IMG/VR virus record: IMGVR_UViG_3300041411_000178
Span: 62,001-126,000 of that record
DNA length: 64,000 nucleotides
Reading direction: 5' to 3' (one strand)
DNA from: a virus
In this document: positions 16,751 through 24,621 of the stretch, in pieces
How positions within the stretch are numbered: position 1 is the stretch's first letter
Layout: every line of letters starts with the position of its first letter
Position numbers and translations under genes: made by a program
Notes under the pieces: generated by a model
Told to the model about the DNA's origin: nothing
Seen by the model: only the letters and a program-made list of their open reading frames with translations
The model's database searches: none

Positions 16751-17648
16751 TGGTCAGGTCCAGTTGCCCGATCATCTTCTCAATGGCCAACAACGCCAAG
16801 TGATCCGTTGTGATCTCGTTAACGAGGTCCAGGAGTTCGTCACGAAGGGTATCGCTGTTCAACTCACTGATGAGATAGAGGGCCATGACCTCCTTACCGT
16901 AGAGGATTTGATTATCCATCGACGGGTAATCGAGGAGCTTAACCAAGTCCGTCTTGAAGAACGTCAGGTACGTCTCTACAGGGCTGCCTACGGCGCCGTT
17001 GTTGATAACGTGCTCATAGGCCAAGGTTCCATCAATCAGTGCTCTGTTGGCCCTTACACGCTTGATGATGTTAATAGGAATCCCTTCATCGACGTCGCCA
17101 GTCAAGAGGCTGTCACGGATGGCCTTTAAAGTCACCTCGCTAACATCTTGTAGTAGCAACTCGTAATTGACGAGGGACACATCGTCACCCATGTATTTCT
17201 GGAAAATCAGGAGGAAGCGGTCAACAGGGGGAATATCAAAAGAGTCCAGAATGTTACCCAGACCAATGACGTCTTCATATTGCTCCATCTCGTGGAAGAA
17301 TTTGCCAACATGGATAAGTTCCTCCGCTCGCTCGTGAGTCACTTCGTCGAGGTTGATGATAAACCCCAGACGGGACAACACGTCGATTATATTGTTGGTA
17401 ATCAACTCGTAGATTTGTTTCTTTTTGAGGGGGGTATCAAAAGTCTCATCCACGAGGATTTCGGTAATTACGTTTTGCAGCAATGACTCGGGAACATCAG
17501 ACAGAATTAAATTGAACCCGTCGGTCAATATTTTAGCTTGGGGGTCGGGTATAGAGGCCTTGAAGTCAACCCAGATACCACCGATGAGCGTGGCGGCGAG
17601 GTCTTCTTCCGCTGGCGTCATCGCCACTTCGTCAGTCTCAGTAAGCAT
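16743..17648 (-). CDS. Conserved protein of unknown function, partner of the RNAP fragment
   Basis: I choose the start at 17648, because AGGAAAGTCCCA lies directly upstream; the in-frame ATG at 17684 has no ribosome site. The 301-residue product is acidic and almost entirely helical (long Leu/Ile/Val-rich helices), with no membrane segment. Its stop overlaps the start of the RNAP fragment gene by 8 bases, so the two are translationally coupled, which suggests a shared complex such as a virion RNAP accessory or structural protein. That is inference. It diverges from the gene at 17690 across 41 bases that must contain promoters in both directions. Confidence 0.75.
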   Translation of the reverse strand: MLTETDEVAMTPAEEDLAATLIGGIWVDFKASIPDPQAKILTDGFNLILSDVPESLLQNVITEILVDETFDTPLKKKQIYELITNNIIDVLSRLGFIINLDEVTHERAEELIHVGKFFHEMEQYEDVIGLGNILDSFDIPPVDRFLLIFQKYMGDDVSLVNYELLLQDVSEVTLKAIRDSLLTGDVDEGIPINIIKRVRANRALIDGTLAYEHVINNGAVGSPVETYLTFFKTDLVKLLDYPSMDNQILYGKEVMALYLISELNSDTLRDELLDLVNEITTDHLALLAIEKMIGQLDLTNE

Positions 17649-17689
17649 TGGGACTTTCCTAACGTTAGTTAAACAGGGAATCATAGCAT

Positions 17690-18499
17690 ATGTCTACCAA
17701 ACAAGCACACAAGAAAGCAAAGCGTGCTGCGGCCTCGAAACAGAAAAGAAAGCAGGCTAACGTTGAACGCAACACTACCCAGTTCCTGATGGGTCGTCGT
17801 GAAACGGCTCGTTTCGAAAAGTCACCTGAAGGCAAGGAAGCATCCGAAGCGCGTCTGCGCTATGACATCGCTACCAAAGGTGTCGTGCAGACCGCTCTGG
17901 ACCTGAAGAAAGACATCGACGCAGTCAAGTCGGAACTGAACAACATCGAGGTGCTGAAAGGCATCAACGAAATGATCCCGATCCTGGGCAACATTCACGG
18001 CGTTCTCGAAGTCGTCACCAAACTGGTCGACATGAAGAAGACCGAGCTGACCGAAGAAGAAATGGCACTCGTTGTTCACTTCGACCGTCAGATCGTTGCG
18101 GTGGCCGAAGACGTTCACGCGATCTTCGAGTTCATCAACAAAGAACAAGAAGTGGACGAGTACATCTCCATCTTTGTTCACTACACCGACACCCTCGCCG
18201 AAATCATGCAGTTCGATATCCCGGCTCTGATGGACGGCGTACTGCGTCCGCGTGAACTGCTGATCAACGAATACGTTGCTGAGCACAAACACGAAGGCGA
18301 AAACAACTACGACTTCGGCATGCGCCTGCACGGCGAACGTATCAGCCGCGTGCAAGTCCTGTACCGCACTATCCCAGTCAGCGACGCCGCTCCTGCCGGT
18401 GTGCCTGTTGAGCCACCAGACGCTTACGAAGATGTAGCTGCTGGTGTGTTGCTCGAAAAGGATTCGTTCGAAGACGTCTCCGCCCGGCAAGTTAACTGA
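17690..18499 (+). CDS. Hypothetical protein with basic N-terminus, 269 aa
   Basis: The first 25 residues are extremely rich in Lys, Arg, Ala and Gln (KKAKRAAASKQKRK), which could bind nucleic acid or an acidic partner. Residues of about 60-190 are helical and acidic with coiled-coil character. The C-terminal 35 residues are Pro/Val/Asp-rich and look disordered. Ribosome site AGGGA. It is followed 23 bases later by the large frameshift-candidate gene, so they share an operon. A scaffold or tail-assembly role would fit the layout, but there is no motif to support it. Confidence 0.65.
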   Translation: MSTKQAHKKAKRAAASKQKRKQANVERNTTQFLMGRRETARFEKSPEGKEASEARLRYDIATKGVVQTALDLKKDIDAVKSELNNIEVLKGINEMIPILGNIHGVLEVVTKLVDMKKTELTEEEMALVVHFDRQIVAVAEDVHAIFEFINKEQEVDEYISIFVHYTDTLAEIMQFDIPALMDGVLRPRELLINEYVAEHKHEGENNYDFGMRLHGERISRVQVLYRTIPVSDAAPAGVPVEPPDAYEDVAAGVLLEKDSFEDVSARQVN

Positions 18500-18522
18500 T
18501 CCCTTACGCAAGGAAGTAGTAC

Positions 18523-20250
18523 ATGAGTACCGAACCTCAAGATCCACTCGAGCAACAATCAGCTGCTCAGGCGCCGGTTACTGCTGCTCCAGCGGCACCG
18601 GCTCCAACGCACCACGATGTGCACACCGCTCAAAACACTACCATGACCAAAGTCCTGCCTCCTGAAGATGAAGTCCTTCGTGACCTCACTCAAGAAGAGC
18701 AGCAGGACGGTGGTTTCCTGACAGTCTTCCTGGGTAACCGTAAAGAAGACGTTGTCAAAGCTCAGAGCATTATCGGGCGCTGGCTGACCTACACCGGTTC
18801 CAAGGCCATGTTCGATGAAGAGCGGCTGCCTGAATCGGTCTTCCGTAAAGCTGAGACTGATTGGCTCGGCTATATCGAAGAGAAGTTCCCGGGCAAGACG
18901 TCTGACCAGGTAGCGACCCATGCGGCCGACCTGTACGCGTTCATGTCGGAGATCCAGGACGAGCTGAAGATTCGTACCTCGATCCTGAACGAGCCGAACA
19001 TCAGCAACACCTTCGACCGTGGTGGCGTCAATACCGGTGACATCGTCGGTAAGCGTCCGTCTGCATCGACCCAGGGTTTCTCGAACCGTGAGAACATGCG
19101 TCGTCGTGCTGCACGTAAAACCGGTTCGGGTGCTGACAAGCTGGCCTTCGATGTACTGTGCCGTGACTCGTTTGCCACGTTCTCCTTCTCGCGTACCAAC
19201 CATACCGAGATGGGCTCGCTGATGAACGACATCCGTCGTACCATCACCGGTTATGTTCAGCAGATCGGTAACAACAGTGCCGTGCTGGCACGTATCGCGT
19301 CGATCCGGGTTATCTGGAACTTCATTGCGAAGCGTATCAACAACACCAGCGTTACTGACGTGGCGGACTTCAACCAGTTGGCCAACGTGATCCTGCTGAC
19401 CGACATGGATACCATCATCACGGCGTTGATCGAATCGACCAACACCAAGGGTATCAACCTGAACCTGCGTTGCTTCTCCGGTAGCTGTGACTGGGAAGCC
19501 TTCAAGCTGGTACAGGCGTCGAAGCTGCTGCGTCAGCGGCACCACATCACCACCCCGGCCGATGAGGCGATCTACGCCAACCTGATCAACGGTCATGCCA
19601 AGTACACCATGGAAGAGACGCGTGCCATGAGCCGTGCTTCGACCTACGGTCTGGAAAGCAACCGTGTGTATAACGACGAGAAGTCGATGTACCTGGAATG
19701 CGCTCCTCCTACTCTGGCCGAAGCTTTCGCTGCGTTTGACTTCTTCATCGGCGAGATCAACCCAGAGCTGGCTGAGCTGCGTACCAAACTCGTAGACCCT
19801 GCTGAGTACCAGACTCAGGTCACGATGGTGCACAACAACCTCGGCTCGACTGAGTTCATCCACTGGGTGCAGCGTCAGGTTGACCTGCCGGCAGAGAACA
19901 CCGATGAAGTTGAAACGGTTTTTGCCCGTAGCGAGATGGACCCGAACGACTTCAACGGCGGTATCCTGGATGTTCTGCGCGACCAGGAAGACCTCAACCG
20001 TAACCTCGTCAAGTTCGTGCTCAACAAGACGCCGTACATGTCGCGTACCTTTATGGGTGTGCGTAACTACGTGTGTCCAAAGTGCCGCAAGAACATGGGT
20101 GATCTGGAAGATCCTGAAAACCTGCTGGATCGGAAGTTGGGTTACACCCCAATTGACCCAGTGATGAGTTTTTTTACCCTCACCCAGTGGTCGATACTCA
20201 AGCAGACGGCCGTCCAAAACAAAATCAGGTCCGAAGCCCTCTCGGAATAA
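18523..20250 (+). CDS. Virion or assembly protein with CxxC motif, zero-frame product
   Basis: The 575-residue zero-frame product starts after AAGGAAGTAGTAC. The first 45 residues are Ala/Pro/Gln-rich and disordered; the rest looks globular and helical. Two cysteine pairs, C317/C322 (CFSGSC) and C518/C521 (CPKC), could form a zinc site. Just before the end, at 20169-20175, the frame crosses T TTT TTT in perfect phase for -1 slippage, and an open -1 frame follows to 20723. Without slippage only 24 more residues are added. Cys-rich tail assembly and hub proteins of myophages are possible relatives, but I cannot assign a family. The gene uses abundant codons like its structural neighbours. Confidence 0.75.
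   Translation: MSTEPQDPLEQQSAAQAPVTAAPAAPAPTHHDVHTAQNTTMTKVLPPEDEVLRDLTQEEQQDGGFLTVFLGNRKEDVVKAQSIIGRWLTYTGSKAMFDEERLPESVFRKAETDWLGYIEEKFPGKTSDQVATHAADLYAFMSEIQDELKIRTSILNEPNISNTFDRGGVNTGDIVGKRPSASTQGFSNRENMRRRAARKTGSGADKLAFDVLCRDSFATFSFSRTNHTEMGSLMNDIRRTITGYVQQIGNNSAVLARIASIRVIWNFIAKRINNTSVTDVADFNQLANVILLTDMDTIITALIESTNTKGINLNLRCFSGSCDWEAFKLVQASKLLRQRHHITTPADEAIYANLINGHAKYTMEETRAMSRASTYGLESNRVYNDEKSMYLECAPPTLAEAFAAFDFFIGEINPELAELRTKLVDPAEYQTQVTMVHNNLGSTEFIHWVQRQVDLPAENTDEVETVFARSEMDPNDFNGGILDVLRDQEDLNRNLVKFVLNKTPYMSRTFMGVRNYVCPKCRKNMGDLEDPENLLDRKLGYTPIDPVMSFFTLTQWSILKQTAVQNKIRSEALSE
20169..20175 (+). promoter_or_regulatory. Candidate -1 ribosomal frameshift site T TTT TTT
   Basis: Codons AGT TTT TTT ACC place the heptamer T TTT TTT in the X XXY YYZ phase used for -1 slippage. 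The -1 frame is open and reads on through TAC CCT CAC CCA GTG. No ribosome site precedes the first possible start (GTG 20187) of the downstream frame, so slippage would be its main route of expression. A homopolymer sequencing error is the alternative. Confidence 0.6.
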
Positions 20251-20723
20251 TCCCCCGGGTCGACAATCGGATTGTCTTCAGTCCTACGTTCAATCAGGTT
20301 AACAACTCGCTTCTAGGGAAGTCCCTTAAAGATGTCACCCCAGAAGCGATGTCGTTTAACGAGTCCATGTTGCATGATTTGAACATGAACTACTACACCC
20401 CGGCTACTATGGATCCGTTCTCTTCAGTTGCTTACATCCCTGCTGAGAACGAGTTCATTCACGAGTGGTCGATCAAGTCTGTCGCTAAGAAGTACGGCTT
20501 CTACAAACTTCATGAGGTCATGTCGTTACGTGACTACATGGAAATGCCGATGTTCCTGATCGACGATTTGATTGCGGGTGTGGGTGAAGGACGTAGTCAG
20601 CGAGACAAGGCGGACAACCCTCCAGATCAGGACGGCAAAAGCAAGATGCCTAATGTGAAGGACAGTAACAAAGACTTGACAGAAATCATGCGACAACTGG
20701 GTTTGGATAAGAAAATGTTTTAA
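20175..20723 (+). CDS. C-terminal extension made by -1 frameshift from the 18523 gene
   Basis: This frame continues from the slippery site and encodes 182 residues, giving a fused product of 733 residues with the first 551 of the upstream gene. An independent start would be GTG at 20187, but it has no ribosome site and lies inside the upstream gene. The segment has a folded middle (YYTPATMDPFSSVAYIPAEN region at about 85 residues in) and a charged, disordered C-terminus rich in Asp, Lys and Asn. Fusion to the upstream protein, or a natural contiguous gene broken by a base-call error, are both compatible. It ends before a hairpin terminator. Confidence 0.65.
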   Translation, partial: YPHPVVDTQADGRPKQNQVRSPLGIIPRVDNRIVFSPTFNQVNNSLLGKSLKDVTPEAMSFNESMLHDLNMNYYTPATMDPFSSVAYIPAENEFIHEWSIKSVAKKYGFYKLHEVMSLRDYMEMPMFLIDDLIAGVGEGRSQRDKADNPPDQDGKSKMPNVKDSNKDLTEIMRQLGLDKKMF

Positions 20724-20733
20724 GTACTGCTAG

Positions 20734-20775
20734 CCTCTAGGGTCCCAACGGGCCCTAGGGGTTAAGCCGTATTTT
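20734..20775 (+). terminator. Hairpin terminator
   Basis: CCTCTAGGGTCCC pairs with GGGCCCTAGGGG around a short loop, with a wobble and small bulge, followed by GTATTTTATGC. It closes the frameshift operon before the gene at 20829. Confidence 0.65.
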
Positions 20776-20828
20776 ATGCTGAAACCATATTCATGGTCGC
20801 ATACAACTCTCTACGAAAGGGCCCTTTC

Positions 20829-21461
20829 ATGAGCAAACAAGATTACACGCCACCTGAGAGCGAAAATCTCAGTGGTGATGCCGCAGAGGAGGTTGTTAAA
20901 ACTACCGCCCAAGCCCCTGCTGTACTCACTGCACCTGCCAAAGAAGAAGCTGCTCCGGCTGAGGCTACTTTCCAGGTAGAACCCATCGTCATCAGCATCG
21001 CGAAGATGATCAACGCCAAGGGCGATACCACCACTGATGTCATGGTGGCTCGTATCAGTCGTCACATCGAATTCCTCGCCGGGCGTAAGCGCTTCAAGGA
21101 TAAGAAGGACGAGCAGGATGAGCAGATCAGTTTCATCGAAACGATCGGTAACTCCATGCGCCTCGATTTCGAACAGTTCGCCGTCGTTACCGACGACCTG
21201 CTGACCGCTATCCGTGCCAACGCTGACGTGTTCTCCTCCGGTCTGGCTTTCCGCTACACCGTAGGCCTGGACCGCAAGTACCCGGCACAAACCATCCGCG
21301 TGTACCACACGTACATCTCGTTCCTGACCATGGTCGCCAAGAACTGGGAAGCGCGGTACAAGCTGCACTCGCTGATCGATCTGGCCAGTGTTATCACTGA
21401 GCTGAATCGCAAGGGTAAGGAAAACGTTACCCAGTACTTCCGCTATCTGACCAACGTGTAA
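20829..21461 (+). CDS. Probable virion-associated protein, 210 aa
   Basis: I choose ATG 20829 because GAAAGG lies eight bases upstream; the earlier in-frame ATG at 20793 has none. Residues 1-50 are Ala/Pro/Glu-rich and disordered, and the remainder is a helical, charged domain with several aromatic residues (FRYTVGLDRKYPAQTIRVYH at about 145-165). It precedes the internal head protein gene by 47 bases and shares its codon style, so it is probably made at the same time. No recognised domain. Confidence 0.65.
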   Translation: MSKQDYTPPESENLSGDAAEEVVKTTAQAPAVLTAPAKEEAAPAEATFQVEPIVISIAKMINAKGDTTTDVMVARISRHIEFLAGRKRFKDKKDEQDEQISFIETIGNSMRLDFEQFAVVTDDLLTAIRANADVFSSGLAFRYTVGLDRKYPAQTIRVYHTYISFLTMVAKNWEARYKLHSLIDLASVITELNRKGKENVTQYFRYLTNV

Positions 21462-21508
21462 CCCACCGCCGTCATTCACACCACCCCCTCCTCGCAAGGA
21501 CTGAACAA

Positions 21509-22582
21509 ATGGAATACGTAGAAGGCTCTTTCCAACCTGACGGCGACGGCTTTGGTCTCCCTGACGCACCCCACGTCGAGATCATGTTTGACTCCCTGAA
21601 CGACACTGCTGAGCAGATGGACGTTGCAGGTACCGAATCCATCTCCCTCACCGCTGCTCAACAGTACGCTCAAGGCGTTCTGATGGCCGCTGGTGTCTTT
21701 TCTGGCTCCCAGGTAACCGGTAACGAAGGTGTGTTCTCCGCTATCGGCGACGGCTTCAAGGCAGTTTGGGATTACATCTCCAAAACCTTCAAGTCGATCT
21801 GGGACTTCTTCTTCAACCGTGACAGCGCCAAAGACGCTGAAGTGGCGAAAGAAGCCTGCAAAGAAAACGCCGACGCTCTGGCTGCCGCGAATGCCGGTAC
21901 TCAGGACGAAGCCACCGCCGACAAGCAACTGAACGCAATGGCTGCTGCCGGTGTTGACGGTGAAGAAATCGCCAAGGCGAAGAAAGGCACTCTGGCCGAG
22001 AAGAAGAAAGCGGTCAAAGACGCCCTGAAAGAAATGGGCAAGATGAACAAGAAGGGTCAAGCTGCTTTGGCCACTGTTGTTGCCAATGCCGTCAAAGCCA
22101 AGAAAGCATTCCTGGCCCTCGCTACCTCCCATGGCAGCGAGAAAGAAAACAAAGCGGCCGGTCACCTGGCTGGCAAGACTGACTTCGCTGACAACGCCAT
22201 CGACATGGCCGGCATGGTTCTGAAGTTCACCAACCGTGACGCTCAGTTCCTCAGCAAGCTGGAAAAAGCCACCAGCATCACCGACGTCGGCGCTGCGATT
22301 CAATTCAGCAAAGACTGCGCGGCCAACATCGACTCCCTGAAATCGTTCTCCGACGAATTCAAGAACAAGAAAGCGGCCATCGAGAAAATGCTGACCAGCG
22401 CTGAAGCCAAGATGAAGAAGGCCAAAGACGCGAAGGACAAAGCTGAACTCCAGAAAGACATCGGCGCTCTGCGTGTGATCGTCGGTACTGGCGTGAAAGC
22501 GTCCAAGCTGATCGAAGCCAACTACACCCGCGTATCCGAAGCGTCCACTGCCCTTAACAAGGTCTTTGGTATCGCCGCTTAA
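21509..22582 (+). CDS. Internal head protein with propeptide
   Basis: The 357-residue product starts after AAGGACTGAACAA. Residues 1-73 are acidic and end in VTGNE, then GVFSAIGDGFKAVWDYISK begins an amphipathic, Trp/Phe-rich helix. The remainder is a Lys/Ala-rich helical protein. The Gly-x-Glu tag followed by Gly/Ser and a bulky residue recurs at the matching place in at least six other proteins here. phiKZ-type prohead protease (gp175) cuts after Ser/Ala/Gly-x-Glu in capsid and inner-body proteins, so this should be processed inside the prohead to about 284 residues. A second possible site is AGTE at 41-44. Packaged inside the head with DNA or in the inner body. Confidence 0.75.
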   Translation: MEYVEGSFQPDGDGFGLPDAPHVEIMFDSLNDTAEQMDVAGTESISLTAAQQYAQGVLMAAGVFSGSQVTGNEGVFSAIGDGFKAVWDYISKTFKSIWDFFFNRDSAKDAEVAKEACKENADALAAANAGTQDEATADKQLNAMAAAGVDGEEIAKAKKGTLAEKKKAVKDALKEMGKMNKKGQAALATVVANAVKAKKAFLALATSHGSEKENKAAGHLAGKTDFADNAIDMAGMVLKFTNRDAQFLSKLEKATSITDVGAAIQFSKDCAANIDSLKSFSDEFKNKKAAIEKMLTSAEAKMKKAKDAKDKAELQKDIGALRVIVGTGVKASKLIEANYTRVSEASTALNKVFGIAA

Positions 22583-22618
22583 TAACGCCCGTAAGGCGTT
22601 CTGAGCATCGATCGTGAA

Positions 22619-22660
22619 TATAAGCCCTCCTACTCCTTTGCGGGAGTAGGAGGGCTTATA
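22619..22660. terminator. Bidirectional hairpin terminator
   Basis: Perfect 18-bp arms (22619-22636 and 22643-22660) flank the loop TTTGCG. The plus strand continues with GCTGCTTTACGC, the recurring tail, which also overlaps the end of the convergent polymerase gene. The identical loop is found at 28741, and its reverse complement at 60499. Confidence 0.85.
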
Positions 22661-22666
22661 GCTGCT

Positions 22667-24538
22667 TTACGCTGCTTTCTTCAATGCTTCTGGTAGTACT
22701 GCTGCTTCTCTTGCTTCACGTTCTGCTTTTGCTTTAGCTGCACTTTCACGCAGTTGTTTCAACATATCCGCGTAACCCAGTTCTTCCAGACCTTTCTCGA
22801 AGTCGGATTGCAGTTTGTCTGCTTGTGGGAAACGGAACAGGTCGTGACTCAGACCCATGGCATTCGCTTGAGTACTGCTGGCATAGTTCACGGCGATCTC
22901 CCGGAACTTCATGTCATTAGCACCCTGAATGGCATAGACTTCCATCTGAGTCGTTTTGTTACTGGTGTTGGCTGCCAGTGTACCATGTGGGTAAGCACCC
23001 TCAACGTCAAGGTCAGATACACCACTGCGACCAGAGCTGATAACGTCATCCAGCCCAATGAACATCGCACGACCCATATCGGAGTTCTTCTCGGTATCGA
23101 GGAGAGCAATCCAGTTATCAAGAGTCGGCAGACGATCACTGAAGGTCTTATCACGTTTAGCCGGAGTACTGCCCCAGACATAACCGTGCTCACGTGCAAG
23201 GAAGGACAAGGTGTCCGAAATCAAACGTGGCTGTGAAACAAAGTTGAAGTATTCCGAATAACGCAACAACATCGGAATCGACAGCGAGAAGTCAAAAGTC
23301 TGCTCGTTGATTTCTTCAATAGGCCAGTTGTCTGCAATGTTGTACATCGAATACAGGTACGGATGTTCCTGCTGCATGTATCGATGCCACTGACCCGAGC
23401 CTGGACCTTTGCTCATGCCTTCCTCGGTATACAGCTTACCCTTTACCCCTTCACGGGTTGCAATCGATTCCAGCGAGTAACTCTCGAGCTTACCGGACGA
23501 GAATCGTTTAATGGCGTAACCTGACATGGCGTCAGCCCACTGCCACCTAGCCGGAGTACGAACTGTAGGAAACTTCTCCTGTGGTTCCAGTGGTGTCTTG
23601 TCGCCGTTCTCCTTAACCTTGTGTGTTCGACCCAGGTTCAGTTCATAACTGCGATACTCTCTCGGTACCGATGGATCACTGTACACGTCTGCGAGGTTAT
23701 AGCCTTCAGACCTGAGAGCGCGTTCACAGGCTTCCATGTCATAACCGGCATTCCAGCTCAACACCCAGTCAGGCGACCACTCGTGGAACTTCTGAATACA
23801 CGCAAACGCAATCTGACCTGGAGTATCGAACAATTCGTAAACAATCTCACATTTACGACGGTCAACGTGTTCCTGAATGTATTTCTTTTCGGCTGCTTTT
23901 AATTCAGCCAAGATGGCGAAGTCAGTTAAACGAACCTTCGGGTCAATTCTGTCCTGACGACTCTGGAACCAGCTACGTTGTCCTGCCCAGTACGCCTTAC
24001 CCTTCATGGTAACCGAAGCCATCATGATCGGTTTAACTTCACCAAAGGCTTCCATGTCTGCTTCAACGTCGAATGCCGCTACCGAGTAAGGTTCCTTTTC
24101 CTGATACTCAGCGTACTTCTTGAAGAACTGTTGCTTAAAGTGAACCGGTGTGGTCTGGTCCAAACCAAACACATACTGAATACCTTTACCTGACTTGACG
24201 TCATAGATCGTTGCATTGCGGTCAGCTACCCCAAATAGCTGCTTGCGCACTTCAAACGGAATGTCACGACGGGTACTACGGTATTCACGACAGAACCGTT
24301 CTTCCAGATAGTCCTTCGGCTGCATGAACTTACGGTGCTGCTCTTTGACCAGATGCCAAGGCTGCTTGTAGTTTTCAATCGAGATAAATGAATCGCTTCG
24401 CGAGTTGTCCTCGTGAATGTTGGTAATCTTTGCGGTCAGCAAGTCTTTGCTCTTGTCAAAACGATGCTCTGTATAGACGGCATGTTTGCAGACACGAGCA
24501 ATAATCGGTGATAGGTTTTGTGCTGTGGGTTGTGTCAT
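22667..24538 (-). CDS. Family B DNA polymerase, exonuclease part with motif A
   Basis: Start 24538 is chosen for the AGGATAAAAAC ribosome site; the ATG at 24553 lacks one. The 623-residue protein shows the 3-prime to 5-prime exonuclease motifs in order: ExoI AAFDVEAD (D157, E159), ExoII SWNAGYDM (N263, D267) and ExoIII YNIAD (Y399, D403). Then DLDVEGAYPHG (D511) matches polymerase motif A. It stops about 110 residues later with a Lys/Ala/Glu-rich helical tail. Motifs B (KxxxNSxYG) and C (DTD) are missing, so the polymerase is split and its C-terminal half is encoded elsewhere, as in other phiKZ-like phages. It replicates and proofreads phage DNA. It opposes the structural genes on both sides. 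Confidence 0.9.
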   Translation of the reverse strand: MTQPTAQNLSPIIARVCKHAVYTEHRFDKSKDLLTAKITNIHEDNSRSDSFISIENYKQPWHLVKEQHRKFMQPKDYLEERFCREYRSTRRDIPFEVRKQLFGVADRNATIYDVKSGKGIQYVFGLDQTTPVHFKQQFFKKYAEYQEKEPYSVAAFDVEADMEAFGEVKPIMMASVTMKGKAYWAGQRSWFQSRQDRIDPKVRLTDFAILAELKAAEKKYIQEHVDRRKCEIVYELFDTPGQIAFACIQKFHEWSPDWVLSWNAGYDMEACERALRSEGYNLADVYSDPSVPREYRSYELNLGRTHKVKENGDKTPLEPQEKFPTVRTPARWQWADAMSGYAIKRFSSGKLESYSLESIATREGVKGKLYTEEGMSKGPGSGQWHRYMQQEHPYLYSMYNIADNWPIEEINEQTFDFSLSIPMLLRYSEYFNFVSQPRLISDTLSFLAREHGYVWGSTPAKRDKTFSDRLPTLDNWIALLDTEKNSDMGRAMFIGLDDVISSGRSGVSDLDVEGAYPHGTLAANTSNKTTQMEVYAIQGANDMKFREIAVNYASSTQANAMGLSHDLFRFPQADKLQSDFEKGLEELGYADMLKQLRESAAKAKAEREAREAAVLPEALKKAA

Positions 24539-24621
24539 GTTTTTATCCTGCATTTTATGCCCGCTTTTAGCGCTATATCAATGGCGTCCCAGTATTAAAT
24601 ATCTTTGAGGAGTACAGGTGC

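Noticed and set aside
15446-16813. Long plus-strand frame opposite the second beta-prime fragment
   Set aside because: The minus strand has the beta-prime Cys site and motifs; the plus frame does not resemble a protein.
24538-24600. Host-type promoter TTGATA-18-TAAAAT upstream of the polymerase gene on the minus strand
   Set aside because: Phages of this group transcribe without host RNAP, and a match of this quality is expected by chance in AT-rich gaps.
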